Positions 1-10,554 of a DNA stretch of 64,000 nt are shown here, piece after piece. The position numbers were made by a program, and so were the translations under genes. The notes beneath the pieces are model-generated. The model ran no database searches and had not been told where the DNA came from. It saw only the letters and a list, made by a program, of their open reading frames with translations. Origin of the DNA: Methylobacterium sp. Leaf112 (GTDB taxonomy: Bacteria > Pseudomonadota > Alphaproteobacteria > Rhizobiales > Beijerinckiaceae). Where the stretch lies: positions 338,766 to 402,765 of the forward strand of contig NZ_LMNG01000030.1 of NCBI RefSeq assembly GCF_001423295.1. Reading direction: 5' to 3'. Positions within the stretch are counted from its first letter, which is position 1. Every line of letters begins with the position of its first letter.

Positions 1-598
1 GTTACGCGACTGACAAGGCGGACCATGCGGCCGTTAACGTAAAGGGCGGGTTGCCGGGTTGAGGCGAATGCGTCTCGATTTGGGGCTGCAGTTTTTGCCG
101 GGTGCGTTGCCGGACCGTCCCGCAGGCTAATTGCGAGCACCGATCGGTCCTGCATCAGTGTTGCCCTGGGTGTCGGAGGGCATAACCCGAGATGTCGCCA
201 ACATTTTCACCGATCCGGAACACGGGTAGGGCGGGGTCTGCTGAACCCCCGGACGTCAGGCAACCGGCCCCCAAGCCGCGATCTTGAAAATAATCTTTCT
301 CCTTCGGCCCCGGGAGGGCGGCGCATGGCTGGGTTTCGTCGCGCGCAGGGCAGTTTTTTGCTGCTCGGTGCGGGGGCAGGCAGAGCCCGCGGCCGGATCG
401 GCCCACGGCAGCATTCACTTGAAATGAAACGTCTTTTCGGCTTTCACACATCGATCCACACTACATTGTTGTACAACTACAGATGATGCCTCGGATCTAG
501 CCTCATATGTGACCGCAAATGCCTCATTTCACCCGGTCTCATTTTGGCCCCGTTCGAATTCATTTTGCCGGCCATCCGAAACAACCGAGCAAGACCGA
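1..598. other. Intergenic region, no convincing gene
   Basis: No reading frame here has family resemblance or a good start. A 98-codon open frame on the minus strand (155-451) looks like chance: it is rich in Arg, Pro and Cys and matches nothing I recognise. The last 130 bases are more AT-rich than the rest and probably hold the promoter of the RlpA-like gene. A perfect 10-bp palindrome (GTTGTACAAC) lies at 468-477 and could be an operator. Confidence 0.5.
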
Positions 599-946
599 AT
601 GAACATCAATTCCGTTCGTGTGGCCGCCACCCTCATCGGCACCGTCATGACCTTCGCCAGCCTGCCGGCCGCCGCCCAGAGCGGTGGCGCGTCCTGGTAC
701 GGAAGCGGTCGCCAGACGGCCAACGGCGAGCGCTTCAACCCGAACGGCATGACGGCCGCCCATCGCAGCCTGCCCTTCGGCACACGGGTGCTGGTGCAGA
801 ACAAGCGCAACGGCCGCTCCGTGGTGGTGCGGATCAACGACCGGGGGCCGTTCGTGCGCGGCCGGATCATCGACCTCGCCAAGGGACCGGCCCGCGCCAT
901 CGGCATGGGCGGCGTGACCCATGTGGCGCTGAGCGTGGTTCACTGA
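599..946 (+). CDS. rlpA: RlpA-like septal ring lytic transglycosylase domain protein
   Basis: This 115-residue exported protein consists almost only of a double-psi beta-barrel of the RlpA family. Residues 1-26 form a signal peptide ending in the Ala-rich PAAAQ. The mature part carries the RlpA signatures [28 protein letters not shown] and RIIDLA, which include the acidic residues associated with cleaving peptide-stripped glycan strands in characterised RlpA. It lacks the SPOR domain of E. coli RlpA, as many short alphaproteobacterial versions do, and no lipobox Cys is visible. An upstream in-frame ATG at 509 would put 30 non-signal-like residues first, so the start at 599 is chosen. Function in septal peptidoglycan is inferred from the family. 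Confidence 0.85.
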   Translation: MNINSVRVAATLIGTVMTFASLPAAAQSGGASWYGSGRQTANGERFNPNGMTAAHRSLPFGTRVLVQNKRNGRSVVVRINDRGPFVRGRIIDLAKGPARAIGMGGVTHVALSVVH

Positions 947-1020
947 GGCGCGCATCGCAGCGCGCCTCGTGAAAACCGAGGCCCGCATCGCGTCGCCTCC
1001 CTCGAAAACGTCACCTTCCG

Positions 1021-1050
1021 CGGCCGCCGGCGTTGTCTCGCCGGCGGCCG
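1021..1050 (+). terminator. Hairpin after the rlpA-like gene
   Basis: A 12-bp perfect inverted repeat (1021-1032 and 1039-1050) with a 6-nt loop lies 75 bases after the rlpA-like stop. There is no T-tract, so it may be a weak terminator or a 3'-end stabilising structure. Confidence 0.4.
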
Positions 1051-1090
1051 TCCCCATGTCGGGGGTCGGAGCCAACCGCGCAGGACCCCC

Positions 1091-1405
1091 ATGGCCAAGC
1101 CCCTGATCGTCGAAATCCCGCATGAGCTCGGCCTGGCCGAAGCCCGCCGGCGCATCGCCGACGGGATGGGTCAGGTCCAGGGGCTGCTCGACAAGACCGG
1201 CGTCGCCGTCGACAAGTTGGCCTGGACCGACGACCGCCTCGACTTCGCCATGGCGGCCATGGGCCAGAAGGTCGACGGGCAGGTGGATGTCGGCCCCCAG
1301 ACCGTTCGGGTCGAAGTGCGCCTGCCGCTGCTGCTCGCCCTGTTCGCCGAACGCATCCAGAAGAAGCTCGGCCAGGAGGGCAACCTGCTCCTGACGAAGA
1401 AGTAG
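1091..1405 (+). CDS. Polyhydroxyalkanoic acid system family protein
   Basis: A 104-residue soluble protein matching the small PHA-granule-region family (PHA_gran_rgn). It begins with a short strand (KPLIVEIPHELG) and a helix with the family's EARRRI pattern, followed by a long beta-rich part (GQKVDGQVDVGPQTVRVEV) and a C-terminal amphipathic helix with Lys residues. Members are often encoded near polyhydroxyalkanoate genes but have no established biochemical role; no PHA genes are visible here. The neighbouring small Pro-rich gene is on the same strand 75 bp away. The family call is from remembered sequence features. Confidence 0.7.
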   Translation: MAKPLIVEIPHELGLAEARRRIADGMGQVQGLLDKTGVAVDKLAWTDDRLDFAMAAMGQKVDGQVDVGPQTVRVEVRLPLLLALFAERIQKKLGQEGNLLLTKK

Positions 1406-1480
1406 GCGGGACCGGAAACGAGGCGGAACCGGCACGCCGGGCGCCCGTTCCTCACGCCCGACCTTTTCGCGAGGCCTGCC

Positions 1481-1690
1481 ATGTCGAATCCCGGTGCTCC
1501 CGTTCCCGAGACGCCCTACGAGGCTCCGCAGACGCCGCCGCCCGGGCCCGATCTGCCCGCGCCCGAGTTTCCCGGCCATACGCCGACGGAAGCGCCCGAC
1601 GTGACGCCGGACGAGATTCCCGTGAACGATCCGGGCGTCGGCCCCGATGTCGGCCCTGCGCCCACGGGTCCCGCCAACCCGGTCATGTAG
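1481..1690 (+). CDS. Small proline-rich hypothetical protein
   Basis: A 69-residue low-complexity protein, about one third Pro, with many Glu, Asp, Thr and Gly and almost no Lys or Arg. It is very acidic and certainly disordered. There is no signal peptide or membrane segment. The ATG at 1481 follows a G-rich stretch after the PHA-system gene. It could be a genuine short disordered protein of the Methylobacteriaceae or a chance frame; similar short Pro-rich frames are annotated in this group, but I cannot name a function. Confidence 0.45.
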   Translation: MSNPGAPVPETPYEAPQTPPPGPDLPAPEFPGHTPTEAPDVTPDEIPVNDPGVGPDVGPAPTGPANPVM

Positions 1691-1754
1691 GGTTTCCGCG
1701 TCCGGCGCCCCGAACCATTTGTTCACGGGCGCCGGCACTGCCATAAGCCCGGCC

Positions 1755-3581
<1,827 letters not shown>

Positions 3582-3685
3582 CGGCCTTCATGATGCCGTG
3601 AAAACCGTGTGATTGGGTTGGCTTCGCCAAGCGCCACTTCGCCAAGCGCCGCTTCGCGAAACGCCGCCTTCCACCGGGATCGAAC

Positions 3686-5635
3686 GTGTCCGCCTCTCTT
3701 TCCGCCCTGATCCGTCGCACGGGCTGGCTCGTCGGCCTGCCCGGCGTCGCCGTGATCCTCGGCGTCGCCGTGCCCCTGGTGACGCCGCCCCTGGAGGCGC
3801 GCCTCGACGCGGAGGCCGCCGCGATCGTGCGCGAGACGGCGCGGGCGGGCACCGAGCCGTGGCTGCGTGCCACGGCACGGGGCCGCGACCTCGTGGTGTT
3901 CGGCGAAGCGCCCGACGCGGTGTCCCGCGACACCACCCTGGCCCGCCTCGCCGCCCTGCCGGGCCTGCGCCGGATCGAGGGCAGTCTCGGGCTCGTCGAG
4001 ACCGCCGCTCCCTTCGTGTGGACGGCCACGCGCACGGGGCCGGACCGCATCGCGCTCACGGGCAACCGCCCGGCCGAGATCGGCCCCCTTGCCCTGACCG
4101 ACCGTCTGACCCCGTCCCTCGCGCCGGGCACGCGCCTCGACGACGACGCCCGTGCGGCCTACGGCGCGCCGGCCGAGTTCGCGCAGGCCGCCGCGGAAGC
4201 GATCTCGGCACTCAAGGCCCTGCAGCCCGGCGCCCGGGTCGAACTGTCCGACACGCGCCTGTCGGTTCGGGGGGAGGCGATCTCGACGGAGGAAGAGGCG
4301 CGCCTGCGCGCGTCCCTCGCGACGCCGCCCACGGGGTTCACCCTCGGCACCATCGAGATCCTGCCGGCCAACGTTCCGGACTTCGCCTTCGGCCTCGCCC
4401 GCGCGCCGGGCGGCGCCATCACCCTCACGGGCCACGTGGTCTCCGAGGCCGCCCGCGCCAGCCTGCGGGCCCGCGCCACGGAGATCGCCGAGGGCGCCGG
4501 CATCCTCGACGAGACCCGCACGGCACGCGGCCTCGATCCCGCCATCGATCCCGCCGGCCTCGCCGCTTTCGCCCTGCGCCTCGTCGCCTTGCTGCAGGAG
4601 GGCGGCGTCGCCTTCGCGCGCGGCGCGGTGTCGGTCACGGGCGTCGCCCTCGACGGGCAGGCGGTGGACGAGATCGCGACCCTGCTGCGCGACGGGCGCC
4701 CTTCCGGCGTCGCGGCCGGGCCGGTGCGCCTGGAGACCCGGCCGCTCAAGCCCTACCGCGTCCAGCTCCGGCGCGAGGCCGACAGCGTGACCCTGGGCGG
4801 CCACCTGCCGGACGCGGCAACCCGCGAGCGCATCCTCGCGGCCCTGCGTCCAAAGTTCTTCCGCGAGCGGATCGTCGACCGGAGCCGCCTCGCCGACGGC
4901 GCCCCCGAGGGCCTGACGGGCGCCCTCGATCAGGGCATCGCCACCCTGGCGGTGCTGGCGCGCGGCGAGATCCGCATCGCCGACCGCGCCCTCACGCTCA
5001 CGGGCGACAGCCTCTACGCCGAGAGCGCGCGCCGCATCGAATCGGATCTGCCCCGCGCGCTGCCCGCCGGGTGGCAGGGCAGTGCGGCCATCGCGGTGCC
5101 GGGCGTGGGTACCGCCCCCGACGCGAAGGCCTGTGCGACGCGGTTCACCGCCCTCGATCCGGGCCGGGCCCTGACGTTCGTGCCCGGCAGCGCCATCCTG
5201 ACGGCGGCGTTCTATCCCCTCCTCGATTCGGTGGCGGCCTGGGCCAAGGCCTGCCCCACGGGCCGCATCGCGGTCACCGGCCACACGGACCCGGCGGGCG
5301 CCCCGCCGGCCCCGAAGCCGGCCGTCGAGACCGCCGTGGACAGCACGGCCTCCGTCGAGCCCCCGAAGGACGCCAAGGCGCCCACGAAGGCCGACACCAA
5401 GGCGAAGCCCGCCACGGGCGCGAGCGCCAAGGCCGCCACCAAGACGCCTCCCGAGAAGCCGTCCGCCAAAGCGGACATCCCGTCCGAGCCCGAGCCGGAC
5501 CTGCCGCGGCAGCGCGCCCTCGCCCTCGTCGAGTATCTGCTCCAGGCCGGCCTCCCGCCGGACCGGGTCGCCGCCGATCCCGCCGCGCAAAGCCGCCCGC
5601 CCGCCGAGGGCATCGGCCTGGCCCTGCGTCCATGA
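3686..5635 (+). CDS. OmpA-family protein with repeated BON-like domains
   Basis: A 649-residue envelope protein. A membrane anchor or uncleaved signal (about residues 13-32) is followed by a long region of repeated BON-like units (for example about 60-115, 170-215 and 230-290). The C-terminal end is an OmpA-like peptidoglycan-binding domain (about 490-649) with the motif ALTFVPGSAIL and VTGHTDPAG. The domain is interrupted at about 536-607 by a Lys/Ala/Pro-rich linker between the GHTD loop and the RQRALALVEYLL helix. The architecture recalls mycobacterial OmpATb/ArfA, which also pairs BON and OmpA domains, but function here is unknown. The start is GTG at 3686. The next gene begins 11 bp downstream, so they are probably co-transcribed. 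Confidence 0.75.
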   Translation: MSASLSALIRRTGWLVGLPGVAVILGVAVPLVTPPLEARLDAEAAAIVRETARAGTEPWLRATARGRDLVVFGEAPDAVSRDTTLARLAALPGLRRIEGSLGLVETAAPFVWTATRTGPDRIALTGNRPAEIGPLALTDRLTPSLAPGTRLDDDARAAYGAPAEFAQAAAEAISALKALQPGARVELSDTRLSVRGEAISTEEEARLRASLATPPTGFTLGTIEILPANVPDFAFGLARAPGGAITLTGHVVSEAARASLRARATEIAEGAGILDETRTARGLDPAIDPAGLAAFALRLVALLQEGGVAFARGAVSVTGVALDGQAVDEIATLLRDGRPSGVAAGPVRLETRPLKPYRVQLRREADSVTLGGHLPDAATRERILAALRPKFFRERIVDRSRLADGAPEGLTGALDQGIATLAVLARGEIRIADRALTLTGDSLYAESARRIESDLPRALPAGWQGSAAIAVPGVGTAPDAKACATRFTALDPGRALTFVPGSAILTAAFYPLLDSVAAWAKACPTGRIAVTGHTDPAGAPPAPKPAVETAVDSTASVEPPKDAKAPTKADTKAKPATGASAKAATKTPPEKPSAKADIPSEPEPDLPRQRALALVEYLLQAGLPPDRVAADPAAQSRPPAEGIGLALRP

Positions 5636-5645
5636 GGAGTCTCGC

Positions 5646-5921
5646 GTGATCCCCCTGCTGACGCTGATCGGCCCGGCCCTGGTGCTCGGCTTCCTCCTCG
5701 GCGCGGTGGTGGGCCGCTTCGCCGGCCTGCCGCGCACGGGGTCGACCCTGGCGGGGACCCTCGCCCTGGTGCTCGCGGCGGCCGTTGCGGGCGGGCTCAG
5801 CCTCGCCGGGCTCGTTCCGGGCCGCGCCGGCCTCTGGGTCGAGGTCGGTGCTCTGATCCTCGCGGCCTACCTCGCGGGTGCGGCCGTGGGCGCCGTCTCG
5901 CCCGGGCGACAGGCGGCCTGA
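5646..5921 (+). CDS. Small integral membrane protein
   Basis: A 91-residue hydrophobic protein with three predicted membrane helices (about residues 5-26, 36-56 and 63-83) separated by very short loops. It starts with GTG at 5646, just after the OmpA-family gene, and ends 8 bp before the convergent lytic transglycosylase gene. I recognise no family. Its position suggests translation with the OmpA-like envelope protein, possibly as an inner-membrane partner; that is inference only. Confidence 0.65.
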   Translation: MIPLLTLIGPALVLGFLLGAVVGRFAGLPRTGSTLAGTLALVLAAAVAGGLSLAGLVPGRAGLWVEVGALILAAYLAGAAVGAVSPGRQAA

Positions 5922-5929
5922 CCTGTCCC

Positions 5930-8257
5930 TCAGCGCGCGCCGCGCTGCAGATCCCCGTCGATGAGGAGCGCGCTCTTGGTGTCGAGGCGGGTGCGGTAGA
6001 TCTGTAGGTTCTCCATCACCCGCTGGACGTAGTTGCGCGTCTCCGTGAAGGGGATGCGCTCGACCCAGTCGATGGGGTCGACGCCCGCCTTGCGCGGATC
6101 GCCGTAGGCGTCGATCCACTTCTTCACGTTGCCGCCGCCGGCATTGTAGGAGGCGAAGGCGAGGATGTAGGAGCCGCGCCAATCGTCCATGAGCTCGCCG
6201 AGATGGGCGTGGCCGAGGCGGGCGTTGTAGGCCGGATCGCTGGTGAGCCGGTCCTGGTCGAAGGCGGCGCTGACCCGGCGGGCCGTGCGCTGGGCCGTGG
6301 CCGGCATCATCTGCATCAGGCCGCGCGCGCCGACGCTCGACTGGGCCAGGGGGTCGAACTGGCTCTCCTGCCGGGCGATGGCGAAGACCATGGCCTTCTC
6401 GACCAGGGGCACGGCGGCAGACGCCTCGTAGGCCGGGATGCCGATGGTCGGGTAGGCGTGGGCGTCCAGCGGCAAACCGCGCTGCACGGCGATCTTGCCG
6501 ATGGCCACGAGCGCCCGGGCGTTGCGGACATCCGCCGCGATGTTGCCGAGGGCATTGAGTTCGGCCGGATCGGAGAGCTTCGTCGCCGCGTCGATGTAGA
6601 GCGGCAGGGCCAGATCCTTCAGGGAGGCCGCCTCCAGCATGCGCAGGGCCCGGACGTAGAGCCGGTCCGAGAAGGCCGCCTGCGCGGGTGCGTCGAGCTC
6701 GGGAATCGAGCGGAGCGACAGGTTGGCGCGGCCGAGCTTCGCCCGGGCGAGCTGGCCGTAATAGGCGATGGGCTGAAGGGCGGCGCGCTCGTAGGCGGCC
6801 TTCGCCACGTCGGTCCGCCCCTCGGCCTCGGCGGCGCGGCCCTGCCAGTAGGCGGCGCGGGCCTGCGAGATCGGCGTCTCGGCGATGGCGGCGGCGGCGT
6901 CGAAATGACGGGCGGCGGTTCCCGCGTCGTCGAGGAAGCGCAGGGCGATCCAGCCGGCATGGAACTCGGCCTCGATGCGCTTCTCCACCGTGCGGGCGCT
7001 GTGGCGACCGGCGACGATGTAGGCGGTGCGGGCGTCGCCGAGATCGACGAGCTTGCGGGCGACGATCCGGCGCTCCACCCACCACTCGTCGCCGTCGACG
7101 AGGACGTCCGGGTTCGTCGGCGCGACGGAGAGCAGGGCGGCCGCCTCGGCATACTTGTCGGTGCGGCGCAGGTGCTGCGCCCGCGACAGGATGTAGGACG
7201 AGTCGTTGCGCAGGGACGGCGGCACCGCGTTGAGGGCACCGGGCGCGCCCGAACTCTTGTCCTCCACGGCGCGGCGGGCCCGCACCAGACTGGCGTAGCT
7301 CCCGCCCGCGAGCGCGGCGGCGCGGCCGGCGGTCTCGTAATCCTCCTTGAGGAGGGCGCGCTCCATGCGGAAGCGGTGGTCGATGCGGGTGAGCACGCCC
7401 GGAAAGGCGTCCATCACCTTGGCTTCGAGGCTGCGCCCGAAGGTGTCCGAGCGCCACAGCTCGCGCACCAGGGCGGCGGCGTCGGCATCGAGGTTCTCGG
7501 CCCGGAACGCCAGCGCCAGGGCGAACCGGCCCGGCGCGCTCGCGGGCTTGGAGGCCGCGAAATAGGCACGCACAATGGCCGGTCCCTTGCGCTCGATGAG
7601 CAGGGCCTCCTCGGCGCGCCGACGCAGCAGCGGCCCGGCCGGCCAGTCCGGGTTGGCGCGGGTGAACGCGATGGTGCGCTCGAACCCGATCCCGGCGCCG
7701 GCCCGGATCGCGACCCATTCGAGGAGCGCGCGGGCGGCCGGGTCCTTGAACCCGTCGCGCAGGCGGTCGCCGTCCCCGACGCGCCCCTTGCGGTAGGCGT
7801 CGATGGCCTGGCGCAGGGCCGGCACGTCGATGTCCGGGGCGATGCGGGCGGCGCGGACCGGATCGGGCAGCTCGGGCACCGGAGCCGCGGGCGAGACGGC
7901 GGCGTCGGGCAAGGGGAAGGCGATGCCGGCTTCCGGGTCGGCCGAGGCGTAGGCCTTCACCGTGGCGGGCAGGCCTGTCCGGGCCCCGGGCGGTGCGGTG
8001 TCGGCCGGTGGGGTCTCGGCGGTCCGCGCCTCGACCTTCAGGGCATCGGCCGCCACGGGATCGAGGGTCTTGGTATCGGTCAGGGCGCTCGACGGGGCGG
8101 CGGCGTCACTCGCCGGTAGCGCGTCCGATCCCGCCGCGAGCACGCCGGAGCCGAGGGGGCGAGGCAGGGTCGAACCGACGAAGGCCGTCCCGGCCAGGGC
8201 GGTGCCGCCCAGGAAGAGGGCCAGGGCGGCGCGATGCGAACACGTCCGGAACACCAT
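5930..8257 (-). CDS. slt: Soluble-type lytic murein transglycosylase
   Basis: A 775-residue periplasmic enzyme cleaving the MurNAc-GlcNAc bond of peptidoglycan with formation of 1,6-anhydroMurNAc. A signal peptide occupies about residues 1-30. The bulk is alpha-superhelical, built from many TPR-like helix pairs (about 120-590), as in Slt70. The C-terminal SLT catalytic domain has the family signature: AIARQESQFDP with the catalytic Glu, GARGLMQMMPATA, and later ASYNAGGGNVKKW. An in-frame start 16 codons upstream exists, but the Met at 8257 leads straight into the signal peptide and is preferred. The gene is divergent from dapA; a CtrA-type box lies 55 bp upstream of the start. Confidence 0.88.
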   Translation of the reverse strand: MVFRTCSHRAALALFLGGTALAGTAFVGSTLPRPLGSGVLAAGSDALPASDAAAPSSALTDTKTLDPVAADALKVEARTAETPPADTAPPGARTGLPATVKAYASADPEAGIAFPLPDAAVSPAAPVPELPDPVRAARIAPDIDVPALRQAIDAYRKGRVGDGDRLRDGFKDPAARALLEWVAIRAGAGIGFERTIAFTRANPDWPAGPLLRRRAEEALLIERKGPAIVRAYFAASKPASAPGRFALALAFRAENLDADAAALVRELWRSDTFGRSLEAKVMDAFPGVLTRIDHRFRMERALLKEDYETAGRAAALAGGSYASLVRARRAVEDKSSGAPGALNAVPPSLRNDSSYILSRAQHLRRTDKYAEAAALLSVAPTNPDVLVDGDEWWVERRIVARKLVDLGDARTAYIVAGRHSARTVEKRIEAEFHAGWIALRFLDDAGTAARHFDAAAAIAETPISQARAAYWQGRAAEAEGRTDVAKAAYERAALQPIAYYGQLARAKLGRANLSLRSIPELDAPAQAAFSDRLYVRALRMLEAASLKDLALPLYIDAATKLSDPAELNALGNIAADVRNARALVAIGKIAVQRGLPLDAHAYPTIGIPAYEASAAVPLVEKAMVFAIARQESQFDPLAQSSVGARGLMQMMPATAQRTARRVSAAFDQDRLTSDPAYNARLGHAHLGELMDDWRGSYILAFASYNAGGGNVKKWIDAYGDPRKAGVDPIDWVERIPFTETRNYVQRVMENLQIYRTRLDTKSALLIDGDLQRGAR

Positions 8258-8311
8258 GGATCTTACGAATCCCTGCGGGAGCGGGCCTCCTTCAAGCTCA
8301 TCCAAAGGGCG

Positions 8312-8327
8312 TTAAGAAGGCATTAAC
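8312..8327. promoter_or_regulatory. CtrA-type box between slt and dapA
   Basis: The sequence TTAA, seven bases, then TTAAC is an exact match to the Caulobacter CtrA recognition pattern TTAA-N7-TTAAC. It sits 55 bp upstream of the slt start and 114 bp upstream of dapA, in a DNA background where TTAA is rare. Its spacing fits a CtrA-activated promoter for slt. Binding is inferred. Confidence 0.5.
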
Positions 8328-8440
8328 CCCGTCAAAGCAGCGTTTGCGCCCGTGCGGCCGAGGCCTTATGTCTCCCCGCCTGATACGGGGCCGGTCCTGG
8401 CCCCGGCGCATGACGAGCCCCAAGGGCCGGGAACGCCAGG

Positions 8441-9340
8441 ATGACCAGCACGACCACCCGGCGCCTGAAGGGCGCGATGACCGCCCTCGTGACGCCGTTC
8501 CGGGACGGCGCCTTCGACGAGGCCGCGTTCCGTGACTTCGTGAACTGGCAGATCGCGCAGGGCATCCACGGCCTCGTGCCCGTCGGCACCACGGGGGAGA
8601 CCCCGACGGTGACTCCGGCCGAACACGATCGCGTGGTCGAGATCTGCATCGCCGAGGCCGCCGGGCGCGTGCCCGTGATCGCGGGCGCCGGCTCGAACTC
8701 CACCGCCGAGGCGGTCGAGCGCGCGCGCCATGCCGAGAAGGCCGGCGCCGATGCGGTTCTGGTGGTGACGCCCTACTACAACAAGCCGTCCCAGGCCGGG
8801 CTCTACGCCCACTTCAAGGCCGTCAACGACGCCATCGGCATCCCGATCATCCTCTACAACATTCCCGGCCGCTCCATCGTCGACATGAGCGTCGAGACGA
8901 TGGCACGCCTTGCCGAGCTGACGAACATCGTCGGGGTGAAGGACGCGACGGCCAGGCTCGACCGGGTCAGCCTCCAGCGCCAAGCCATCGGGCCGGACTT
9001 CGTCCAGCTCTCCGGCGAGGACGCGACAGCCCTGGGCTTCAACGCCCAGGGCGGCTGCGGCTGCATCTCGGTGGTGTCGAACGTCGCCCCACGCCTGTGT
9101 GCCGACCTGCAGGAAGCGACGCTTTCCGGCGACTACGCCAAGGCGCTCCGGCTGCAGGACATCCTGATGCCCCTGCACACGGCCATGTTCATCGAGCCGA
9201 ACCCGGCGCCGGCGAAGTACGCCCTGTCCCGCCTCGGGCACATGCGCGAGGATCTGCGCCTGCCGCTCCTGCCCGTGAGCGAGGAGAGCAAGGCGGCGAT
9301 CGATGCCGCCCTGCGCCATGCCGGTCTTCTGGACGGCTGA
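8441..9340 (+). CDS. dapA: 4-hydroxy-tetrahydrodipicolinate synthase
   Basis: A 299-residue cytosolic enzyme condensing pyruvate with aspartate-semialdehyde, the first committed step towards diaminopimelate and lysine. The TIM-barrel landmarks are present: ALVTPF near the N-terminus, [25 protein letters not shown] and the Schiff-base lysine in VGVKDAT (about residue 167). The length is normal. An ATG at 8441 follows a GGAACGCCAGG stretch. It is divergent from slt, and smpB follows 81 bp downstream on the same strand. The pairing with a peptidoglycan enzyme is common but not meaningful by itself. Confidence 0.95.
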   Translation: MTSTTTRRLKGAMTALVTPFRDGAFDEAAFRDFVNWQIAQGIHGLVPVGTTGETPTVTPAEHDRVVEICIAEAAGRVPVIAGAGSNSTAEAVERARHAEKAGADAVLVVTPYYNKPSQAGLYAHFKAVNDAIGIPIILYNIPGRSIVDMSVETMARLAELTNIVGVKDATARLDRVSLQRQAIGPDFVQLSGEDATALGFNAQGGCGCISVVSNVAPRLCADLQEATLSGDYAKALRLQDILMPLHTAMFIEPNPAPAKYALSRLGHMREDLRLPLLPVSEESKAAIDAALRHAGLLDG

Positions 9341-9421
9341 AACCGCTGGCGAAACCGCACGCGACAGACCATATCCCTCGGCCTGGCCGTATTCCGGCGG
9401 CTGGCCTGAACCGACGATGTG

Positions 9422-9895
9422 ATGGCACCCAAACCCGATCCCGATCGCCGCGTCGTCGCCGACAACCGCGCCGCCCGCTACCATTACGAGATCACCGACA
9501 CCATCGAGGCCGGGCTCGCGCTCACTGGCACCGAGGTCAAATCCCTGCGCAAGGGCAAGGCGACCATCGGCGAGGCCTATGCCGGGCCGTCGGGCTCCGA
9601 CCTGATGCTGTTCAACGCCTACATCCCCGAATACGTCGAGGCGAACCGCTTCAACCACGAGACCAAGCGCCCGCGCCGGCTGCTGCTGCACCGAAAGCAG
9701 ATCAACAAGCTCATCGGCGCCACACAGCGCGAGGGCTTCACCGTGGTGCCCCTGAAGATCTACTTCAACGAGCGCGGCCGGGCGAAGATCGAGCTCGGCC
9801 TCGGGCGCGGCAAGAAGCTCCACGACAAGCGCGAGGCGACGAAGCAGCGCGACTGGGAGCGTGACCGCGCCCGGATCATGCGCGACCGCGGCTGA
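9422..9895 (+). CDS. smpB: SsrA-binding protein SmpB
   Basis: A 157-residue RNA-binding protein that delivers tmRNA to stalled ribosomes for trans-translation. Recognisable landmarks are [42 protein letters not shown] and the basic C-terminal tail [15 protein letters not shown]. The tail is the segment that occupies the empty mRNA channel. A GTG one codon upstream (9419) could also serve as the start. The tmRNA gene itself is not in the window. A run of six T follows the stop codon at 9898-9902, but no clear stem precedes it. Confidence 0.95.
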   Translation: MAPKPDPDRRVVADNRAARYHYEITDTIEAGLALTGTEVKSLRKGKATIGEAYAGPSGSDLMLFNAYIPEYVEANRFNHETKRPRRLLLHRKQINKLIGATQREGFTVVPLKIYFNERGRAKIELGLGRGKKLHDKREATKQRDWERDRARIMRDRG

Positions 9896-9966
9896 TTTTT
9901 TGAAACCTTGTCCGCCGGGGTGGAGCGGAGATAGCCTGACGCCGCCCCAACCGCCGGATCGCCGTC

Positions 9967-10554
9967 ATGACCCCCGACTACGCGTCCCTGCCCGCCGACC
10001 TGCCCGTGCCGGAGGATGACGGCGCCGCGCGCCACCTCGAAGGCCTGATCGCGCCCGACGTGTCCCTTGAGGCGACGGACGGAACGCGGGTGTCCCTGAG
10101 CCGCCTGCCGGGCCGTGCGGTGATCTATGCCTATCCACGCACGGGCGAACCCGGCCGGCCCACTCTCGTGCCCGAGTGGGACGCGATTCCGGGCGCGCGC
10201 GGCTGCACACCCCATGCCTGCGACTTTCGCGATCACCACGCCGAGCTGATCCGGCGCGGGGTTTCCCATGTGCACGGGCTCTCGACGCAGACGAGCGCCT
10301 ACCAGCGCGAGGTTGCGGCGCGCCTGCACCTGCCGTTCAGCCTGCTGGCCGATCCGCATGGGGCACTCACGCAGGCGATGCGGCTGCCGACCTTCACGGC
10401 CGGCGGCCTCACCCTCCTGCGCCGCCTCACCCTGGTGCTCGACGACGGGCGGGTGAGACAGGTGTTCTACCCGGTGTTCCCCCCCGACCGCAGCGCGGCG
10501 CAGGTGATCGCCTGGCTCGACGCGGGCGCATCGTCGCCCGAGCGGGCGGACTAA
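9967..10554 (+). CDS. PrxQ/BCP-like peroxiredoxin
   Basis: A 195-residue thioredoxin-fold protein of the AhpC/TSA-redoxin group. The candidate peroxidatic Cys is C80 in GARGCT, with a second Cys (C85) five residues later, the spacing typical of atypical 2-Cys PrxQ proteins. The usual YP-x-TPGCT segment is expanded: about 18 residues lie between YPRTG and the active Cys. It would reduce peroxides at the expense of thioredoxin. It converges on the NYN gene, and the two stop codons overlap by 3 bp. The peroxidase role is inferred from the motif and fold. Confidence 0.75.
   Translation: MTPDYASLPADLPVPEDDGAARHLEGLIAPDVSLEATDGTRVSLSRLPGRAVIYAYPRTGEPGRPTLVPEWDAIPGARGCTPHACDFRDHHAELIRRGVSHVHGLSTQTSAYQREVAARLHLPFSLLADPHGALTQAMRLPTFTAGGLTLLRRLTLVLDDGRVRQVFYPVFPPDRSAAQVIAWLDAGASSPERAD

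Noticed and set aside
155..451. A 98-codon minus-strand frame
   Set aside because: Cys/Pro/Arg-rich, no start context, no family resemblance; treated as chance.
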